The notes: generated by a model not told the origin, from the sequence alone. 64,000 nucleotides of DNA from Arsenophonus sp052171895 (GCA_052171895.1 JBQMRN010000001.1:496001-560000), one strand, 5' to 3'. Positions 21,218 through 32,489 are shown, counted from the first letter of the stretch. Program-made: numbers and translations.

Positions 21218-24200
21218 ATGTCGATAAAATATTATTATCAACTACCCAAACAGCAAGGTGATATTCGGCATTTGGGGTGTCTAATTGGCGCTGCAGCCGC
21301 TGTTGAGTGTGCTGATATTGTCGAACGTCATCCAGGTCTTGTTGTTTTGATCACTCAAGATACACATAATGCCTTAAAATTATGTAATGAAATACAACAA
21401 TTTTCCCAGAATTTAGTGACAATGCTTTCGGATTGGGAAACACTACCTTATGATAGTTTTTCACCACACCAAGAAATTATTTCAGCGCGTTTAATTAATC
21501 TTTATCGATTGCCAACTTTAACAAAAGGTTTATTAATTGTTCCTGTCAATACGTTAATGCAAAAAGTTTGTCCTGCTGATTTCTTAATCAGCAATGCACT
21601 AGTTATGCATAAAGGAAACAAGCTTTCACGTGAAAAATTGTGTAACAATCTTCATGAAGCCGGTTACCGGTATGTTGAACAAGTACTTGAGCATGGTGAA
21701 TACACTACTCGTGGAGCGTTAATTGATCTTTTTCCAATGGGCAGCGATAATCCATATCGAATTAACTTTTTTGATGATGAAATTGATAGCTTAAAAACTT
21801 TTAATGTTGATAGCCAACTGACTGTTAACGAAGTCGAGCAGATAAAGTTACTACCTACTCACGAATTCCCAATAGATGATAAAGCTATTGAATTATTTCG
21901 TACCCAATGGCGTGAATATTTTGACGTACACCGTAATCCTGAGCATATCTATCAACAAATTAGTAAAAAAATAGTGCCAGTTGGAATTGAATATTGGCAA
22001 CCTCTATTTTTTAATAAGCCACTATCTTCTTTATTTGAGTACTTCCCTGCTAATACTTTGTTGATTATGCAAGATTTATCAGCGGCGGCTGATAGATTTT
22101 GGACTGATATTTATCAGCGCTATGAGACCAGAAATATTGATCCTATGCGTCCGCTACTACCACCTGATACCCTTTGGTTAAATAGCGAACAGCTTAATCG
22201 AACCCTTAAAACATGGCCGCGTATTAAAATTTCAGTTGAACAGGTTGTTCAAAAAGCAGGCAATACTAATCTGCCCTATTTAGCCTTACCTGATTTAAGT
22301 ATCAGTCAGAAAAATAAAGCCCCGTTTGATAAGCTGGATCAGTTCAGCAAAAATTTTGCTGGCCGAATTATTTTTTCTGTAGAAAGTGCTGGACGACGTG
22401 AAACGATACAAGATCTACTAACACAGATAAAAATCAACCCTATTAAGATTAAAACACTAAATAAAATAAATAATCCGGGTTTTTATATTACAATTGGCCC
22501 TGCTGAACAGGGTTTTAGTAATCAGGATCAACAAATAGCTCTCATATGTGAAAGTGATATTTTAGGTAAACAGGTTATTCAACGTCATACTGAACAATAT
22601 AAAACCATCAATACCGACCTATTAATCCGTAATCTTTGTGAATTACGACCAGGACAAGCCGTTGTTCACCTTGAACATGGGGTTGGACGTTATCAGGGTT
22701 TAACCACTTTATTTGCTGGCGGTATTCAAGCCGAATACATGATGCTAACTTATGCTGGTAATGATAAACTTTATGCTCCGGTTTCATCGCTAAATTTAAT
22801 TAGTCGTTATAGTGGCGGCAGTGATGAAAGTGCACCATTACATAAATTAGGTGCTGATGTTTGGACTAAAGCAAAACAAAAAGCATGCAAAAAAATTTGC
22901 GATGTTGCAGCAAAATTATTAGATTTTCATGCTCAGCGAAGCATAAAATCTGGTTTTGCTTTTAAGCACGATAAAATGCAATATCAGCTTTTTTGCCAAG
23001 GTTTTCCCTTCGAACTAACAGTTGATCAAGAACAGGCAATTAATGCTGTTTTAAGTGATATGTGCCAACCTATTGTCATGAATCGTTTAGTTTGTGGTGA
23101 TGTTGGCTTTGGTAAAACCGAAGTGGCGATGCGAGCTGCATTCCTGGCAATAACTAATAATCAACAAGTTGCCGTATTGATACCAACAACGCTACTGGCG
23201 CAACAACACTTTGATAATTTTCGCGACCGTTTTGCTAACTGGCCAGTACGGATTGAAATGCTGTCACGCTTTCTTAGTAACAAAAAGCAGAAACAAATTA
23301 TTAACGCAGCTGCTGAAGGTAAAGTGGATATCTTAATTGGTACCCATAAATTACTGCAAAATGATATCTGTTGGAAAGCACTTGGATTATTAATTGTTGA
23401 TGAAGAGCACCGCTTCGGTGTTCGCCAAAAAGAGTTAATTAAATCGATAAGAGCTAATGTTGATATTCTAACATTAACGGCAACACCTATTCCTAGAACT
23501 CTTAATATGGCAATGAGTGGGATGCGTGATCTATCGATTATTGCTACTCCGCCTTCTCGTCGATTATCCGTTAAGACCTTTGTTTATCAATATGATGATT
23601 TAATTGTACGGGAAGCGATTTTGCGGGAAATATTACGTGGTGGACAAGTTTACTATCTGTTTAATAATGTAAAATATATAGAGAAAGCTAAAGAACGTTT
23701 GGCATTGCTGGTACCTGAAGCGCGTTTTGTTATTGCTCATGGGCAAATGCGTGAAAGAGATCTTAAGAGTGTAATGACTGATTTTCATCGTCAGCGTTTC
23801 AATGTATTAATTTGCACCACTATTATTGAAACTGGAATCGATATCCCTAGCGCTAATACTATTATTATTGAATGTGCAGATCATTTTGGTTTAGCCCAAT
23901 TACATCAATTGCGTGGTAGAGTTGGGCGCTCTTATCATCAAGCTTATGCTTATCTTTTTACAGCGCAGCAGAAAGCTATGACAGATGACGCGCAAAAACG
24001 GCTTAAAGCGATCGCAGCGCTAGAAGATCTTGGTGCTGGCTTTGCATTGGCTACCCATGATTTAGAAATTCGTGGTGCTGGAGAGTTGCTTAGTGAAGAA
24101 CAAAGCGGACAAATGACCACCATCGGATTTACACTTTATATTAAACTGCTTGAAAATGCCGTTAAGGCTTTAAAGCAAGGTAAGGAACCTTCTTTAGAAG

Positions 24201-24658
24201 AACTAACCAGCCAACAAACTGAAATTGAATTAAGAATGCCTGTACTACTGCCAGATAACTATATTCCCGACGTAAATCTCAGATTATCTTTTTATAAAAG
24301 AATAGCCAGTGCCAAAAATAGGAATGAACTGGATAAGTTAAAAATTGAACTTATAGATCGTTTTGGTAAGCTGCCTGATGCAAGCAAACAGTTACTACAA
24401 GCTACTGCTATCCGGATGCATGCACAAGCATTAGCTATTAAACGAATAGAAGCTCATGAAAAAGGTGGATTTATTGAATTTAGTGAGAAAAATAAAGTTA
24501 ACCCGACTTTTCTTATCGCATTACTGCAAAACTCACCTGATATTTATCGACTAGATGGCCCTAATAAATTGAAATTTGTTAAACCACTAATTAATTTTTC
24601 TGAAAGGCTTGCTTTTATTAGCCAATTAATAACTGATTTTCACTTACATCAAGTATAA
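21218..24658 (+). CDS. mfd: Transcription-repair coupling factor Mfd
   Basis: Translocase that displaces RNA polymerase stalled at DNA damage and recruits UvrA. At 1146 residues it is full length (E. coli 1148). The N-terminal UvrB-like module contains LPYDSFSPHQEIISARL and HGEYTTRGALIDLFP. The RNA-polymerase interaction domain includes AVVHLEHGVGRYQGL. The RecG-like motor has Walker A GDVGFGKTEVAM, motif II DEEHRFG, LTATPIPRTL, and the later motifs TIIETGIDIPSAN and HQLRGRVGRS. The C-terminal TRCF domain has ELRMPVLLPDNYIPDV. No frame damage. Its retention suggests nucleotide excision repair is still in use. Monocistronic, opposite to lolCDE as in E. coli. Confidence 0.97.
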   Translation: MSIKYYYQLPKQQGDIRHLGCLIGAAAAVECADIVERHPGLVVLITQDTHNALKLCNEIQQFSQNLVTMLSDWETLPYDSFSPHQEIISARLINLYRLPTLTKGLLIVPVNTLMQKVCPADFLISNALVMHKGNKLSREKLCNNLHEAGYRYVEQVLEHGEYTTRGALIDLFPMGSDNPYRINFFDDEIDSLKTFNVDSQLTVNEVEQIKLLPTHEFPIDDKAIELFRTQWREYFDVHRNPEHIYQQISKKIVPVGIEYWQPLFFNKPLSSLFEYFPANTLLIMQDLSAAADRFWTDIYQRYETRNIDPMRPLLPPDTLWLNSEQLNRTLKTWPRIKISVEQVVQKAGNTNLPYLALPDLSISQKNKAPFDKLDQFSKNFAGRIIFSVESAGRRETIQDLLTQIKINPIKIKTLNKINNPGFYITIGPAEQGFSNQDQQIALICESDILGKQVIQRHTEQYKTINTDLLIRNLCELRPGQAVVHLEHGVGRYQGLTTLFAGGIQAEYMMLTYAGNDKLYAPVSSLNLISRYSGGSDESAPLHKLGADVWTKAKQKACKKICDVAAKLLDFHAQRSIKSGFAFKHDKMQYQLFCQGFPFELTVDQEQAINAVLSDMCQPIVMNRLVCGDVGFGKTEVAMRAAFLAITNNQQVAVLIPTTLLAQQHFDNFRDRFANWPVRIEMLSRFLSNKKQKQIINAAAEGKVDILIGTHKLLQNDICWKALGLLIVDEEHRFGVRQKELIKSIRANVDILTLTATPIPRTLNMAMSGMRDLSIIATPPSRRLSVKTFVYQYDDLIVREAILREILRGGQVYYLFNNVKYIEKAKERLALLVPEARFVIAHGQMRERDLKSVMTDFHRQRFNVLICTTIIETGIDIPSANTIIIECADHFGLAQLHQLRGRVGRSYHQAYAYLFTAQQKAMTDDAQKRLKAIAALEDLGAGFALATHDLEIRGAGELLSEEQSGQMTTIGFTLYIKLLENAVKALKQGKEPSLEELTSQQTEIELRMPVLLPDNYIPDVNLRLSFYKRIASAKNRNELDKLKIELIDRFGKLPDASKQLLQATAIRMHAQALAIKRIEAHEKGGFIEFSEKNKVNPTFLIALLQNSPDIYRLDGPNKLKFVKPLINFSERLAFISQLITDFHLHQV

Positions 24659-24666
24659 ATTACTTT

Positions 24667-24701
24667 ATCACTTCTTATTTTTCTTACAATTAAGAAGTGA
24701 T
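24667..24701 (+). terminator. Inverted repeat after mfd
   Basis: atcacttctta paired with taagaagtgat, 11 bp stem and a 13-base loop, 9 bases after the mfd stop. No strong T-run follows on the plus strand, so strength is uncertain. Confidence 0.5.
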
Positions 24702-24769
24702 GGTTAATATCAAATCTTCTAGGTGGTGTATTATTAATGATAATCGCCATAAATTAGTTCTTAGATGTC

Positions 24770-25162
24770 GGAAGATAGTTTAATTTTTAATAATTCAGGT
24801 TTAACTGTGAAGTAATTTTTGATAGACCTCAATGGAGTTTTACTACCTAATTTTGAGGATGCATCGCCGGGCTAAGTCAGTGTTTTATACCAAGTCTGTA
24901 CACAAATGCTCGAATTCCTATTCCCCAGCGGGTAAATGTTTTTGCAGATTAAAAAGGCGGTCTGTAAATTCTTTGCCATTATCTATAAGTATCAGATTGG
25001 ATAGCCATGGGAGACATGCTAGGTTAAGATCACGTAAGAAATGTTGAGCATTTGGCTCGATTTTAGCCTTGTAAAGATGGATAAAAACCCATTGAGTTGT
25101 GCGATCTATGCCTACGACAAGATAACGTTCCGAAGTTTCTTTTGTCATTTTCGGAAGATATT
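24770..25162 (-). mobile_element. IS481-family remnant, C-terminal side of an interrupted copy
   Basis: Minus-strand piece 24918-25148 reads MTKETSERYLVVGIDRTTQW, then KAKIEPNAQHFLRDLNLACL and LILIDNGKEFTDRLF. This is the best preserved DDE core of any IS481 copy here. The C-terminal third is shortened by a deletion near 24850. It is interrupted at 25163 by IS256 copy E and continues at 26466. Confidence 0.85.
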
Positions 25163-26465
25163 GAGTTATTAGGAAATCTAGTGTATAGCGTGGTCAGGCT
25201 ACATTCCACTTTGATGTTTCATGAAGCTGTTCTTCATTCTTAAATTGGATGTTGTTTAGCATAGCAGGAGTAGATCAGTAAGTTAAATCTCTTTATTCGC
25301 TTCTAGTTTTTCTAAGCAGACTCTAGCAGCTTAAACACCATTGAAAGGGTTGTTTTTCTCGAACAACAGTTCTTTGTGCGTCGGCTTCATAGCCTGATTT
25401 TCGGAGAAGCTGATTGGAATCGGCTTCGTCGTTCTTATTGATATCCAGTCCTCTGACGGGAACTCCTAGAATGCGAGCAGTTTTCTCTATCTTTTCTAGC
25501 TTTTTCCTTAGCTGCAGTATACTTCGATGAAAAGCTTCCTAACAAAACATCAATGGCTTTATTAGCGGCATTACGGCTCTTTTGCTAGCAAGCTTATGAG
25601 ATACGCTTAAGCCACGCACGCTTGCAGGCTATTGATAAGTTTAGCCCAGTTAGATTTTGATTCTCGATAACCATCTTCGACTGTAACGAGCTCTTTACTC
25701 CATACTCAGTGACATCGATAATGACTACCAGAGAGCAGGGCAAAGGGGGGGTCATATTGCCTGACAGAAGATGACTGTGTCTATGCTATCGGCCTAGAAA
25801 TAAATGTAGCGCGTATCACTTAAATCACACAGACACCATTGCCTGTGCTCTTCAAGTCATTGTATTTCATTTAGTCTGCTTGATGTGGTACTTTGGCAGA
25901 GAGACCTTATATTCTCATCGAGAATTGCCCTTTTATGCCCAGCATAGCTATAGTTTCATGAAAACCAGCGGGCAGATGCTCTCGTAGGTACAAGCTCATA
26001 GTAGCAACGCTTGGATGTTTTTTGCATGCTTTAAATAAGGCGCTAGAGAACGAGCTGTTGAAGCATATTCCCCCTTGTTGCTGCGATCCATAATCTTAGG
26101 CAGTTTTAATCTTAATATCGCCTATACTAGCCTGTATAGTTCGCTGTGGTAAATAATCGTTATGGACGATGGGAGTGTGGGGTGTGGCATGAACGCCAGT
26201 CCACAAGGGCGGCGTTCAGCATGTTGTCGAAGCATGGCTTCGAGCTCACCGTTCTCAACGGTAAGGGGCTATCATCTGCCTGGCACTATTACGGATGGAG
26301 TTCATGCAAAGGATAATAGGTAATATCTGGTTTGCGGATACCGGTATGGTAGACTTTTCATGGTATATCATTTCTCTGATGTTGAAATTATTTACGAAAT
26401 CAATAAGCAGGATAGACACATGCCAGGATCTCGGAAATTCCATAGACCAGAAATCAGCATAACTC
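25163..26465 (-). mobile_element. IS256-family remnant, copy E, with target duplication
   Basis: 1303 bp from gagttattaggaaatc to agcataactc, flanked on both sides by the identical 8-mer aagatatt (25155-25162 and 26466-26473). An 8-9 bp duplication is the norm for IS256-type transposition. The decayed transposase on the minus strand shows AMLRQHAE-like, IKTA and MVFKLL-like blocks with many stops. It splits an IS481 element. Confidence 0.9.
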
Positions 26466-26950
26466 AAGATATTTCACATCTATGTGAAGATAACCAAGTT
26501 CTTTGCTTTTAAACGCTTTATGCTTCTGCTTCGTGGTTTTTTGATTAATTTTACGAAAATCTCCCCCTCTCTCCCTGCGTCTCTTAGCCCCTCCCTGCGC
26601 AAATAGCGATTTAGGTCAGATCGAGATACAATGTGGAGTTTAGGAATTCGCCTACGACTCTCCTCATGCTGCCAGTAGATCGTTGAAAGGAAGAAAAATA
26701 TTTTTGCAGGAAAATAACTTCAACTTTTTAAGTGGGCGACAGTATCTCTCGTTGGAAAACAATGAGAGATATGGCTGTGATCATCATTTCGTTTTTACCC
26801 TTTAGAAAAGGTAAGTTATAGAATAAGCTATAACGCTTAGATAAAGTAGACACATGCAGGATCTTCTTTGCTTGTATGAAGAGTAGCAGTAATTTTATGA
26901 AGTTCTAGTTGCCTGACGATGGAGCCCTCTTATCATCAGAATATTTTATA
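26466..26950 (-). mobile_element. IS481-family remnant, N-terminal side of the interrupted copy
   Basis: Continues the copy at 24770-25162 across IS256 copy E: KHKAFKSKELGYLHIDVKYL next to the target duplication, then traces of SFLNSTLYLDLT, and the N-terminus MMIRGLHRQATRTS at about 26944. Frameshifted throughout. Confidence 0.75.
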
Positions 26951-26961
26951 CCCTTAATATA

Positions 26962-26986
26962 TCCCTATTGTCATGAATAGGGCTGT
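26962..26986 (-). terminator. Small hairpin downstream of ndh
   Basis: ccctat paired with atagggg-type sequence around tgtcatga, about 40 bases past the ndh stop. The stem is short and lacks a clear T-run; weak candidate. Confidence 0.3.
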
Positions 26987-27023
26987 GTGAAGATGGTATA
27001 CATAATGATCTGGGATCAAACAC

Positions 27024-28331
27024 TTAGTGTAATTTTAATCTAGGTCGAATGATCCGATTAATAGTACCCACTAACATCATCAATCCGGTTTTAATATAAC
27101 CGTGTAACGCTATTTGATGCATTCGATAAAGTGAAATATAGACGATACGAGCAATTTTTCCTTCAATTGTCATATTACCGCGTACTAAATTTCCCATCAG
27201 GCTGCCAACCGTACTAAAACGAGACAATGAGATTAAAGAACCATGATCTTTATAGATATATTCTTGCAACTCTTTATGTTCGAGTAAAGCTAGGATATTT
27301 TTATAACACAAATTAGCCATTTGATGTGCAGCTTGGGCGCGTGGAGGCACAAATCCCCCCTCTTTTTTATGGCAAGAAGCACAATCACCAATTGCAAAAA
27401 TAGAACTATCTAGCGTCGTTTGTAGTGTTGGTTTAACCAGTAATTGATTAATTTGATTGGTTTCTAAGCCAGCAATTTGGTGCATAAAATCAGGTGCTTT
27501 AATACCAGCTGCCCAAACCATCAGATCGACATTAATTTTTTCTTCTGATTTAGTGTTAAGACCATACCTATCTGCACTAGTTACTATGGTTTTTGTTAAA
27601 ACACGAACACCTAATTTGATTAATTCATGATGTGCAGCTGTTGAGATCCGTACAGGCAGTGCCGGTAAGATACGTTCTCCAGCCTCAAGCAAGGTTACAT
27701 TAAGTGCTTCCTTATCCAAGCCTTCAAAACCATAACTGCTTAATTGCTCTATAGCATTATAGAGTTCAGCAGAGAGTTCCACGCCAGTTGCGCCACCACC
27801 AATAATTGCGATATTAATCTTATTATTCGATTTATGGCGCACTGAGTAGCTGAGAAATAAATTCAGCATCTCCTCATGAAAACGATGCGCTTGCTGAGGG
27901 TTATCCAAGAAAATACAATGCTCTTTTACACCGGCGATATCAAAATCATTAGACACACTGCCTAATGCCATCACTAAAATATCAAAATCTAATTGCCGTT
28001 CTGGAACTAAAAGTTGGCCTTCTTTATTATAATCATGTATCGCTGCGAGCGTAATAGTTTTATTTTCACGATCAATATTGATCAAATGACCTAATTGAAA
28101 ATGAAAGTAGTGATTACGGGCATGCGCCAAATAACTCAGAGCATCAACACCGTCATCTAAAGAGCCTGCCGCAACTTCATGCAGTAGAGGTTTCCATAAA
28201 TGGCTTTGATTGCAATCAACTAATATAATCTCAGCTTTATTTTTGCGTCCTAATTTATCCCCTAACTTAGTTATAAGTTCTAATCCTCCTGCCCCACCAC
28301 CGACAATGATAATCTTTGTTTTTGGCGTCAT
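27024..28331 (-). CDS. ndh: Type II NADH:quinone oxidoreductase
   Basis: Non-proton-pumping NADH dehydrogenase, peripheral on the inner membrane, FAD-dependent, feeding electrons to ubiquinone. The 435 residues match E. coli Ndh (434) throughout. The first nucleotide-binding motif is IIVGGGAGGLE near residue 9, the second IAIIGGGATGVELSAEL near 174, and the FAD motif is IFAIGDCASC. The C-terminal membrane-association region ends RIIRPRLKLH. Start ATG gives MTPKTKIIIVGGG. It is isolated between IS remnants; in E. coli it follows nagZ-ycfP, which are missing here. Confidence 0.96.
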   Translation of the reverse strand: MTPKTKIIIVGGGAGGLELITKLGDKLGRKNKAEIILVDCNQSHLWKPLLHEVAAGSLDDGVDALSYLAHARNHYFHFQLGHLINIDRENKTITLAAIHDYNKEGQLLVPERQLDFDILVMALGSVSNDFDIAGVKEHCIFLDNPQQAHRFHEEMLNLFLSYSVRHKSNNKINIAIIGGGATGVELSAELYNAIEQLSSYGFEGLDKEALNVTLLEAGERILPALPVRISTAAHHELIKLGVRVLTKTIVTSADRYGLNTKSEEKINVDLMVWAAGIKAPDFMHQIAGLETNQINQLLVKPTLQTTLDSSIFAIGDCASCHKKEGGFVPPRAQAAHQMANLCYKNILALLEHKELQEYIYKDHGSLISLSRFSTVGSLMGNLVRGNMTIEGKIARIVYISLYRMHQIALHGYIKTGLMMLVGTINRIIRPRLKLH

Positions 28332-28488
28332 AATAACTACCTTATCCTAAAAAAATTTTTTGTTATTTAAATAAATTTAATAATTAGCTTTAAATAGCAT
28401 AATAAAAAAAGGTTTAATTTTATAATATAACATAGTTAATTATTTGCTTGTAGCTAAATTAATTAAAATCAATTTAGCTGGTTATTTT
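28332..28488. promoter_or_regulatory. ndh upstream region
   Basis: About 157 AT-rich bases between the ndh start and an IS1595 remnant, so any ndh promoter must lie here. The E. coli gene is controlled by FNR and Fis; I see no confident FNR site. Confidence 0.4.
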
Positions 28489-29522
28489 AGCTATGTTAGC
28501 AAAGGTTCTTGCTTTGCTCGCAGAGCAATTTATAGCCATATCTGTATTTCAATTGTTATTGTTTCAAACAATCTTCTCCAGGACAGATAATTCGGTAAAT
28601 AAAATGATCTAGACCATGGAATCTACTCAGCCATCCTTTTAATAAGCTGATATAGTGTTCACATTTTTAATGTGAAATTCCTTAGCAATAACGCTATGAT
28701 CATGCAACTTTATTAGGTGATGGTGACTAATTTTATGCTAGCTGGTAAAAGTTTCGTAGCATTTAGCTTTATTCGAGCAAAGGATGGACTCTTTATAGAT
28801 AATCAGCTCAAGAAAACTGTTAATACAGTTTCTATTAAACTCTTCAAGAATCTTATTATTCACATGATCCTGTTGATATTTGGCGATTATAAGACCGCGA
28901 TTCGTTCTTTCTTTTTATCTCCTCCTTCTCTACCTGTATTTTCTAGCTTTTATATGTGGGATATAAAGCTTCCCTTTAAAGGATTCAGGGAAAATATTCC
29001 GTTAACTTTAACAATACTCCTTAGTGCATTTATCTTGGCTGTCGTTACTGAACCAAGGAAGCAGTGACGCCATATAAAGGCTATTTTTAAATCAATGCCT
29101 GTTTATTTTTCTGACTCCTGTAAAGTCAAGCTATTCAAGATACCTCGCAGATAACTAAACCATTTATCCTTGTGATGTAGTTTTGCTAGAAGACTTCCAG
29201 TAATATTTTAATATGTTTTCTTGTAATCGGGGATTTTGCAATAATATTGCTGTAACATTAATGAATGTCCTCAGTGGATAACATGTTCACTGTGACAATA
29301 TGGGCAGGAAAAGTGAAATAAGTTGCTTCAATGCATGAAGCGACATCATCTGACAGATGATCACGGAGACAACTAATGAGATCCAGTTTTATATGGTAGG
29401 GAGTGAGGAAAAAGTCTATTTGATCTGTATGACTGTTTGCTTTTTCATGCCAACCTATATAGCGAAAATCCTTCATACAGTATAAAGAATTTCTACTAAT
29501 AACCTATTCTAACAACATAGTC
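28489..29522 (-). mobile_element. IS1595-family remnant
   Basis: Terminus agctatgttagcaaaggttc at the left and its inverse (aacaacatagt) at the right, 1.03 kb. Minus-strand blocks match the other copies: the SLRDHLSDDVASCIEATYFTF start region at 29258-29476, IDLK, the DETFF region degraded to NIFPES, then ISRLIKRMAE-like sequence. No clear target duplication. It sits immediately upstream of the ndh promoter region. Confidence 0.75.
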
Positions 29523-30420
29523 ATGTTCCCCACGCCGTTTTTTCTGCAAAAAAAGCTGTAAGTTAAAAGGCTGCAGTTCATATGGCTTTAAATCTACTGA
29601 GCAGTGGTTAGCACAGCAGGTTCATATTTGCCAAATGCAACTCTGGCAACACATTACTTTCACTATGGCCCATCTGCTTTTGTCTTTTCCAACAATAACT
29701 GATCGCTACTCAACGCTTTATTTCTGGTAAAGAGTGGCAAAGCGCTATGCTGCAAGTGGGCACGCAAACAGGCTATTGAAATTGCTATCTTCTGTACCTT
29801 GACCATTTTGGTCGATAAATCAATCAACATCCGCATGTTTATGTTTCCGTCATCTGTGGCAGTAGTTTAGGTATTAAAGATGCTGTATGGCATGAACTGT
29901 TTTTCAAAAAAAAGTCTTCGAAGAAATTTGACGAGCCGCTGTTATCCGCCTGCTGCGTTACAGCTATGAGTTAATAAATTCCACTGTTCTTCCTGGTCTT
30001 TTGCATATCCGAGATAAGAAGCAGTAGTAGGATTACCTGAAAGCACAGTACTGGATATTACTGGAAAGTGCATTTTGCTAAAAAAAGGAAAGGGGAGCCC
30101 TAGGATAGCATGAAATACTTTTGGCGCTATATTAGCCATATTACGGCAAGGAATTTTAAGATGCTGGTTACTATGCTTTTTTGTCGAATCATAAACGATG
30201 CACATTATTACCAAAGGTATGTAGTGTGTATAAGGAGCTGGAGATGATAACTTGCAAAAAACTAGAAAAACTGGGGATGGTATCCGCCTTTTTATGAAAA
30301 ATTCCTGCTCACAGATCCGTATAAATGCATTCTATCTGGTGTGGTATGGCGAGAGGCTACTTTTTATCGAGGCTCATCCAGCTTTGCAAACAGGTAATGG
30401 AATTGTTCTTAGAAAAATGC
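29523..30420 (+). mobile_element. IS91-family remnant
   Basis: Plus-strand frames give pieces of the IS91 rolling-circle transposase: LLYLDHFGR, a stop, INQHPHVYVSVICGSS (the conserved HPHxH-like block), IKDAVWHELFFKKKS, and later ISHITARNFKML. It ends in FLLTDPYKCILSG, like the family C-terminus with its DPxxCxxC motif. It is the only IS91-type sequence I see in the window. The Y2 catalytic tyrosine region is too decayed to check. Confidence 0.7.
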
Positions 30421-30593
30421 ATAAATAAAAACAAAGGTTATTAACCTTAACTCAGGGTTAATATCTCTAAAATTAGTGCATCAGGTCAAAAAATACACAC
30501 TCCGATAAAATTTTCACTTACAATAGACTAACCACTAAACTGATTCTACCTCCTTTTAGCAATAAGGGATGGCTTTTAGTCTTCACTTAAAGA
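30421..30593. other. Spacer without recognisable gene
   Basis: AT-rich spacer between the IS91 and IS481 remnants. Nothing identifiable. Confidence 0.4.
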
Positions 30594-30828
30594 GTGATTC
30601 AATTTCATAACCATATGAATAGTAACTTTAGCTCGCTGATGCATCCTCAAACGAATGGTATGGTTGAGCGATTTAATGGGCGCATAGAAGTGATGGGCTT
30701 CAAAGCCATGATTTCAATTCTGGTAAATAGCTTGAGAGATCAAGCTGCATTGATATGTTTGATTTTACAATCAGGAATTATCCTAATTAGTATTAGGTAG
30801 TACAATTCTATTGTAGTTTTTGAAAGAT
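30594..30828 (+). mobile_element. IS481-family remnant, C-terminal region before IS256
   Basis: An open piece from 30594 contains SLMHPQTNGMVERFNGRIE, the most conserved part of the IS481 transposase C-terminus, then VMGFKAMISILVNSL and LQSGIILIS (frameshifted). It ends at tgaaagat, the left copy of the 8-bp duplication made by IS256 copy F. The final codons resume at 32169. Confidence 0.85.
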
Positions 30829-32168
30829 GAATTATACACATTTTTGTTGTATGAAGTTTTGAAGATTGTGGCTAATCCTGCTGATTGATTTCATGAATGA
30901 TTTTAACAATAGAGAGATAATTGCCATGAAAAGTGTACCCTAGAGAGGGAGAGAGGGGTGTATCAGCAAAACACAGATATTACCTATGATTTTCTTGCAT
31001 GAATTCATCTGTAATCTGCCAGGCACCTGATAGTTACCGTTGTTTAGCCTGCGCTTGAAGCTATGCTGCAACAACACATGCTGAATGCCTCCTTCGATGG
31101 GGGAGGGGCGTCCCATCCGCATCGTCGTCAGTAAAGGTTATTTTACGCAGCGAACTATACATATTGATATTGCCGATCTTGAGATTAAAGTGCTTAATGT
31201 CAGGGATCGGCATTGTTAACGAATATACTTCAACAAGTTCTTGCTACCGCTTCGCCTTATCTGAAGTGTGCAAAAATCGTCGAAGAGTTACTAAATTATA
31301 TGTGTCCTACGAGGTATCTCCACCGCTGATTTTTACGAAGCTCATGGAGCAGCTTCTTTCTTGGTAAAAAAGCAGATTGTCTCCTCTGCAGTAGTAGCAT
31401 CAGGAGACTGAAAGAGTAACGGCTTCAATAGAACATGGAATGTTGCCTGCGTAATTTAAGCAATACGTGCTACGTTTATTTCTAGGCCGATGGCATATAT
31501 AGTCCTGTCATTGGCAATATAGATCACTTTTACCTCTTGATTATTATTAGGATTACTGAGCATAGACGTAAGGAGCTAGTTAGGGTCTAAGATGCTTATC
31601 AAGAGTCAAAAGTTAAGTTGACCGAACTTCTCAATTTCCTGTGAGCAGGCATGGCTTAACCGGATCTCTCAGGCTTGCTATGGAAGACGGTGCCCTTGGT
31701 TTTTAGAATGCAATGGCAAGATATTTCGCACACGCAGTAGCAACCCTCTTGGGTACACAAAACAGCTAATGTACTAGGTTTATTTTCAAAAGGCAGGCAA
31801 CTAAAAGTTAAGGCTGATTCCTGCGGGCGTTTGCCTACCAGGAGAGCCATGATGCGGCTAATAAAGCCCTTATTTTTTTGTTGGTAAGGTTTTTAGCGAA
31901 GTATCTCTTCCTGCAGCGATGAGAAGCTGGAGAAAAATCAAGAAGAAGTGTTGTTCGAGAAAAACAATCTTTTCAATGGCATTTAAACTGCTCCAGTCTG
32001 GTTAGAAAAGTTAGAATCGACTAAATGGGATTTGATCCCCTGCTTTGGCCACCTTCTCCTGGTGCTAAACAAGGTCTAATTTTAGGATGGAGAACAGATT
32101 CACGAAGCATTAGAGTGGAACGTATTCTAAGTATTACCGTTATATACACCAGATTTGCTAATAATTCA
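30829..32168 (+). mobile_element. IS256-family remnant, copy F, with target duplication
   Basis: 1.34 kb from gaattatacac to aataattca, inserted in the IS481 transposase and flanked by tgaaagat on both sides (30821-30828 and 32169-32176), the expected 8-bp duplication. Internal blocks: MLQQHMLNASFDGG near 31060, IKVLNVRDRHC near 31185, VEDAYQESKVKLTELLNFL near 31590 and MVFKLLQS-like near 31975. Many stops. Confidence 0.9.
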
Positions 32169-32235
32169 TGAAAGATTGGTTTAAGGTTAAACCTGAATTA
32201 TTTAAAAAACCATATATCTTCCTAGATTTGGCAAT
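32169..32235 (+). mobile_element. IS481-family remnant, extreme C-terminus after IS256
   Basis: Reads MKDWFKVKPELFKKPYIF, which completes the C-terminal end of the copy at 30594-30828 when IS256 copy F is removed. Confidence 0.8.
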
Positions 32236-32489
32236 TAACTCAAGGCTGTTACAACACAATTTGCTGTTTTAATTTATAAAAATCATTATAAGCATGCAAT
32301 TGCTGACAATAGTATTACAAAAACCGATTTTATATATTTTTATCCCAACTGTTTATTGTAAATAACGGTGCAAGAGTAAATCCCAGATTACAATTAGGAG
32401 ATATTTCTACAATTCAAGAGTTTGAAAATTCTATTATTAGCTAATAGAATATTTCCATTATAGATATTAAGATGAGGAAGTACTTTTTT
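32236..32489. other. AT-rich stretch without recognisable gene
   Basis: Lies where E. coli has nagZ and ycfP, but no trace of either is readable. Confidence 0.4.

Noticed and set aside
30114..30214. Minus-strand frame beginning MVIMCIVYDSTKKHSN
   Set aside because: The plus strand here carries readable IS91 transposase C-terminal sequence, so the minus frame is a shadow.
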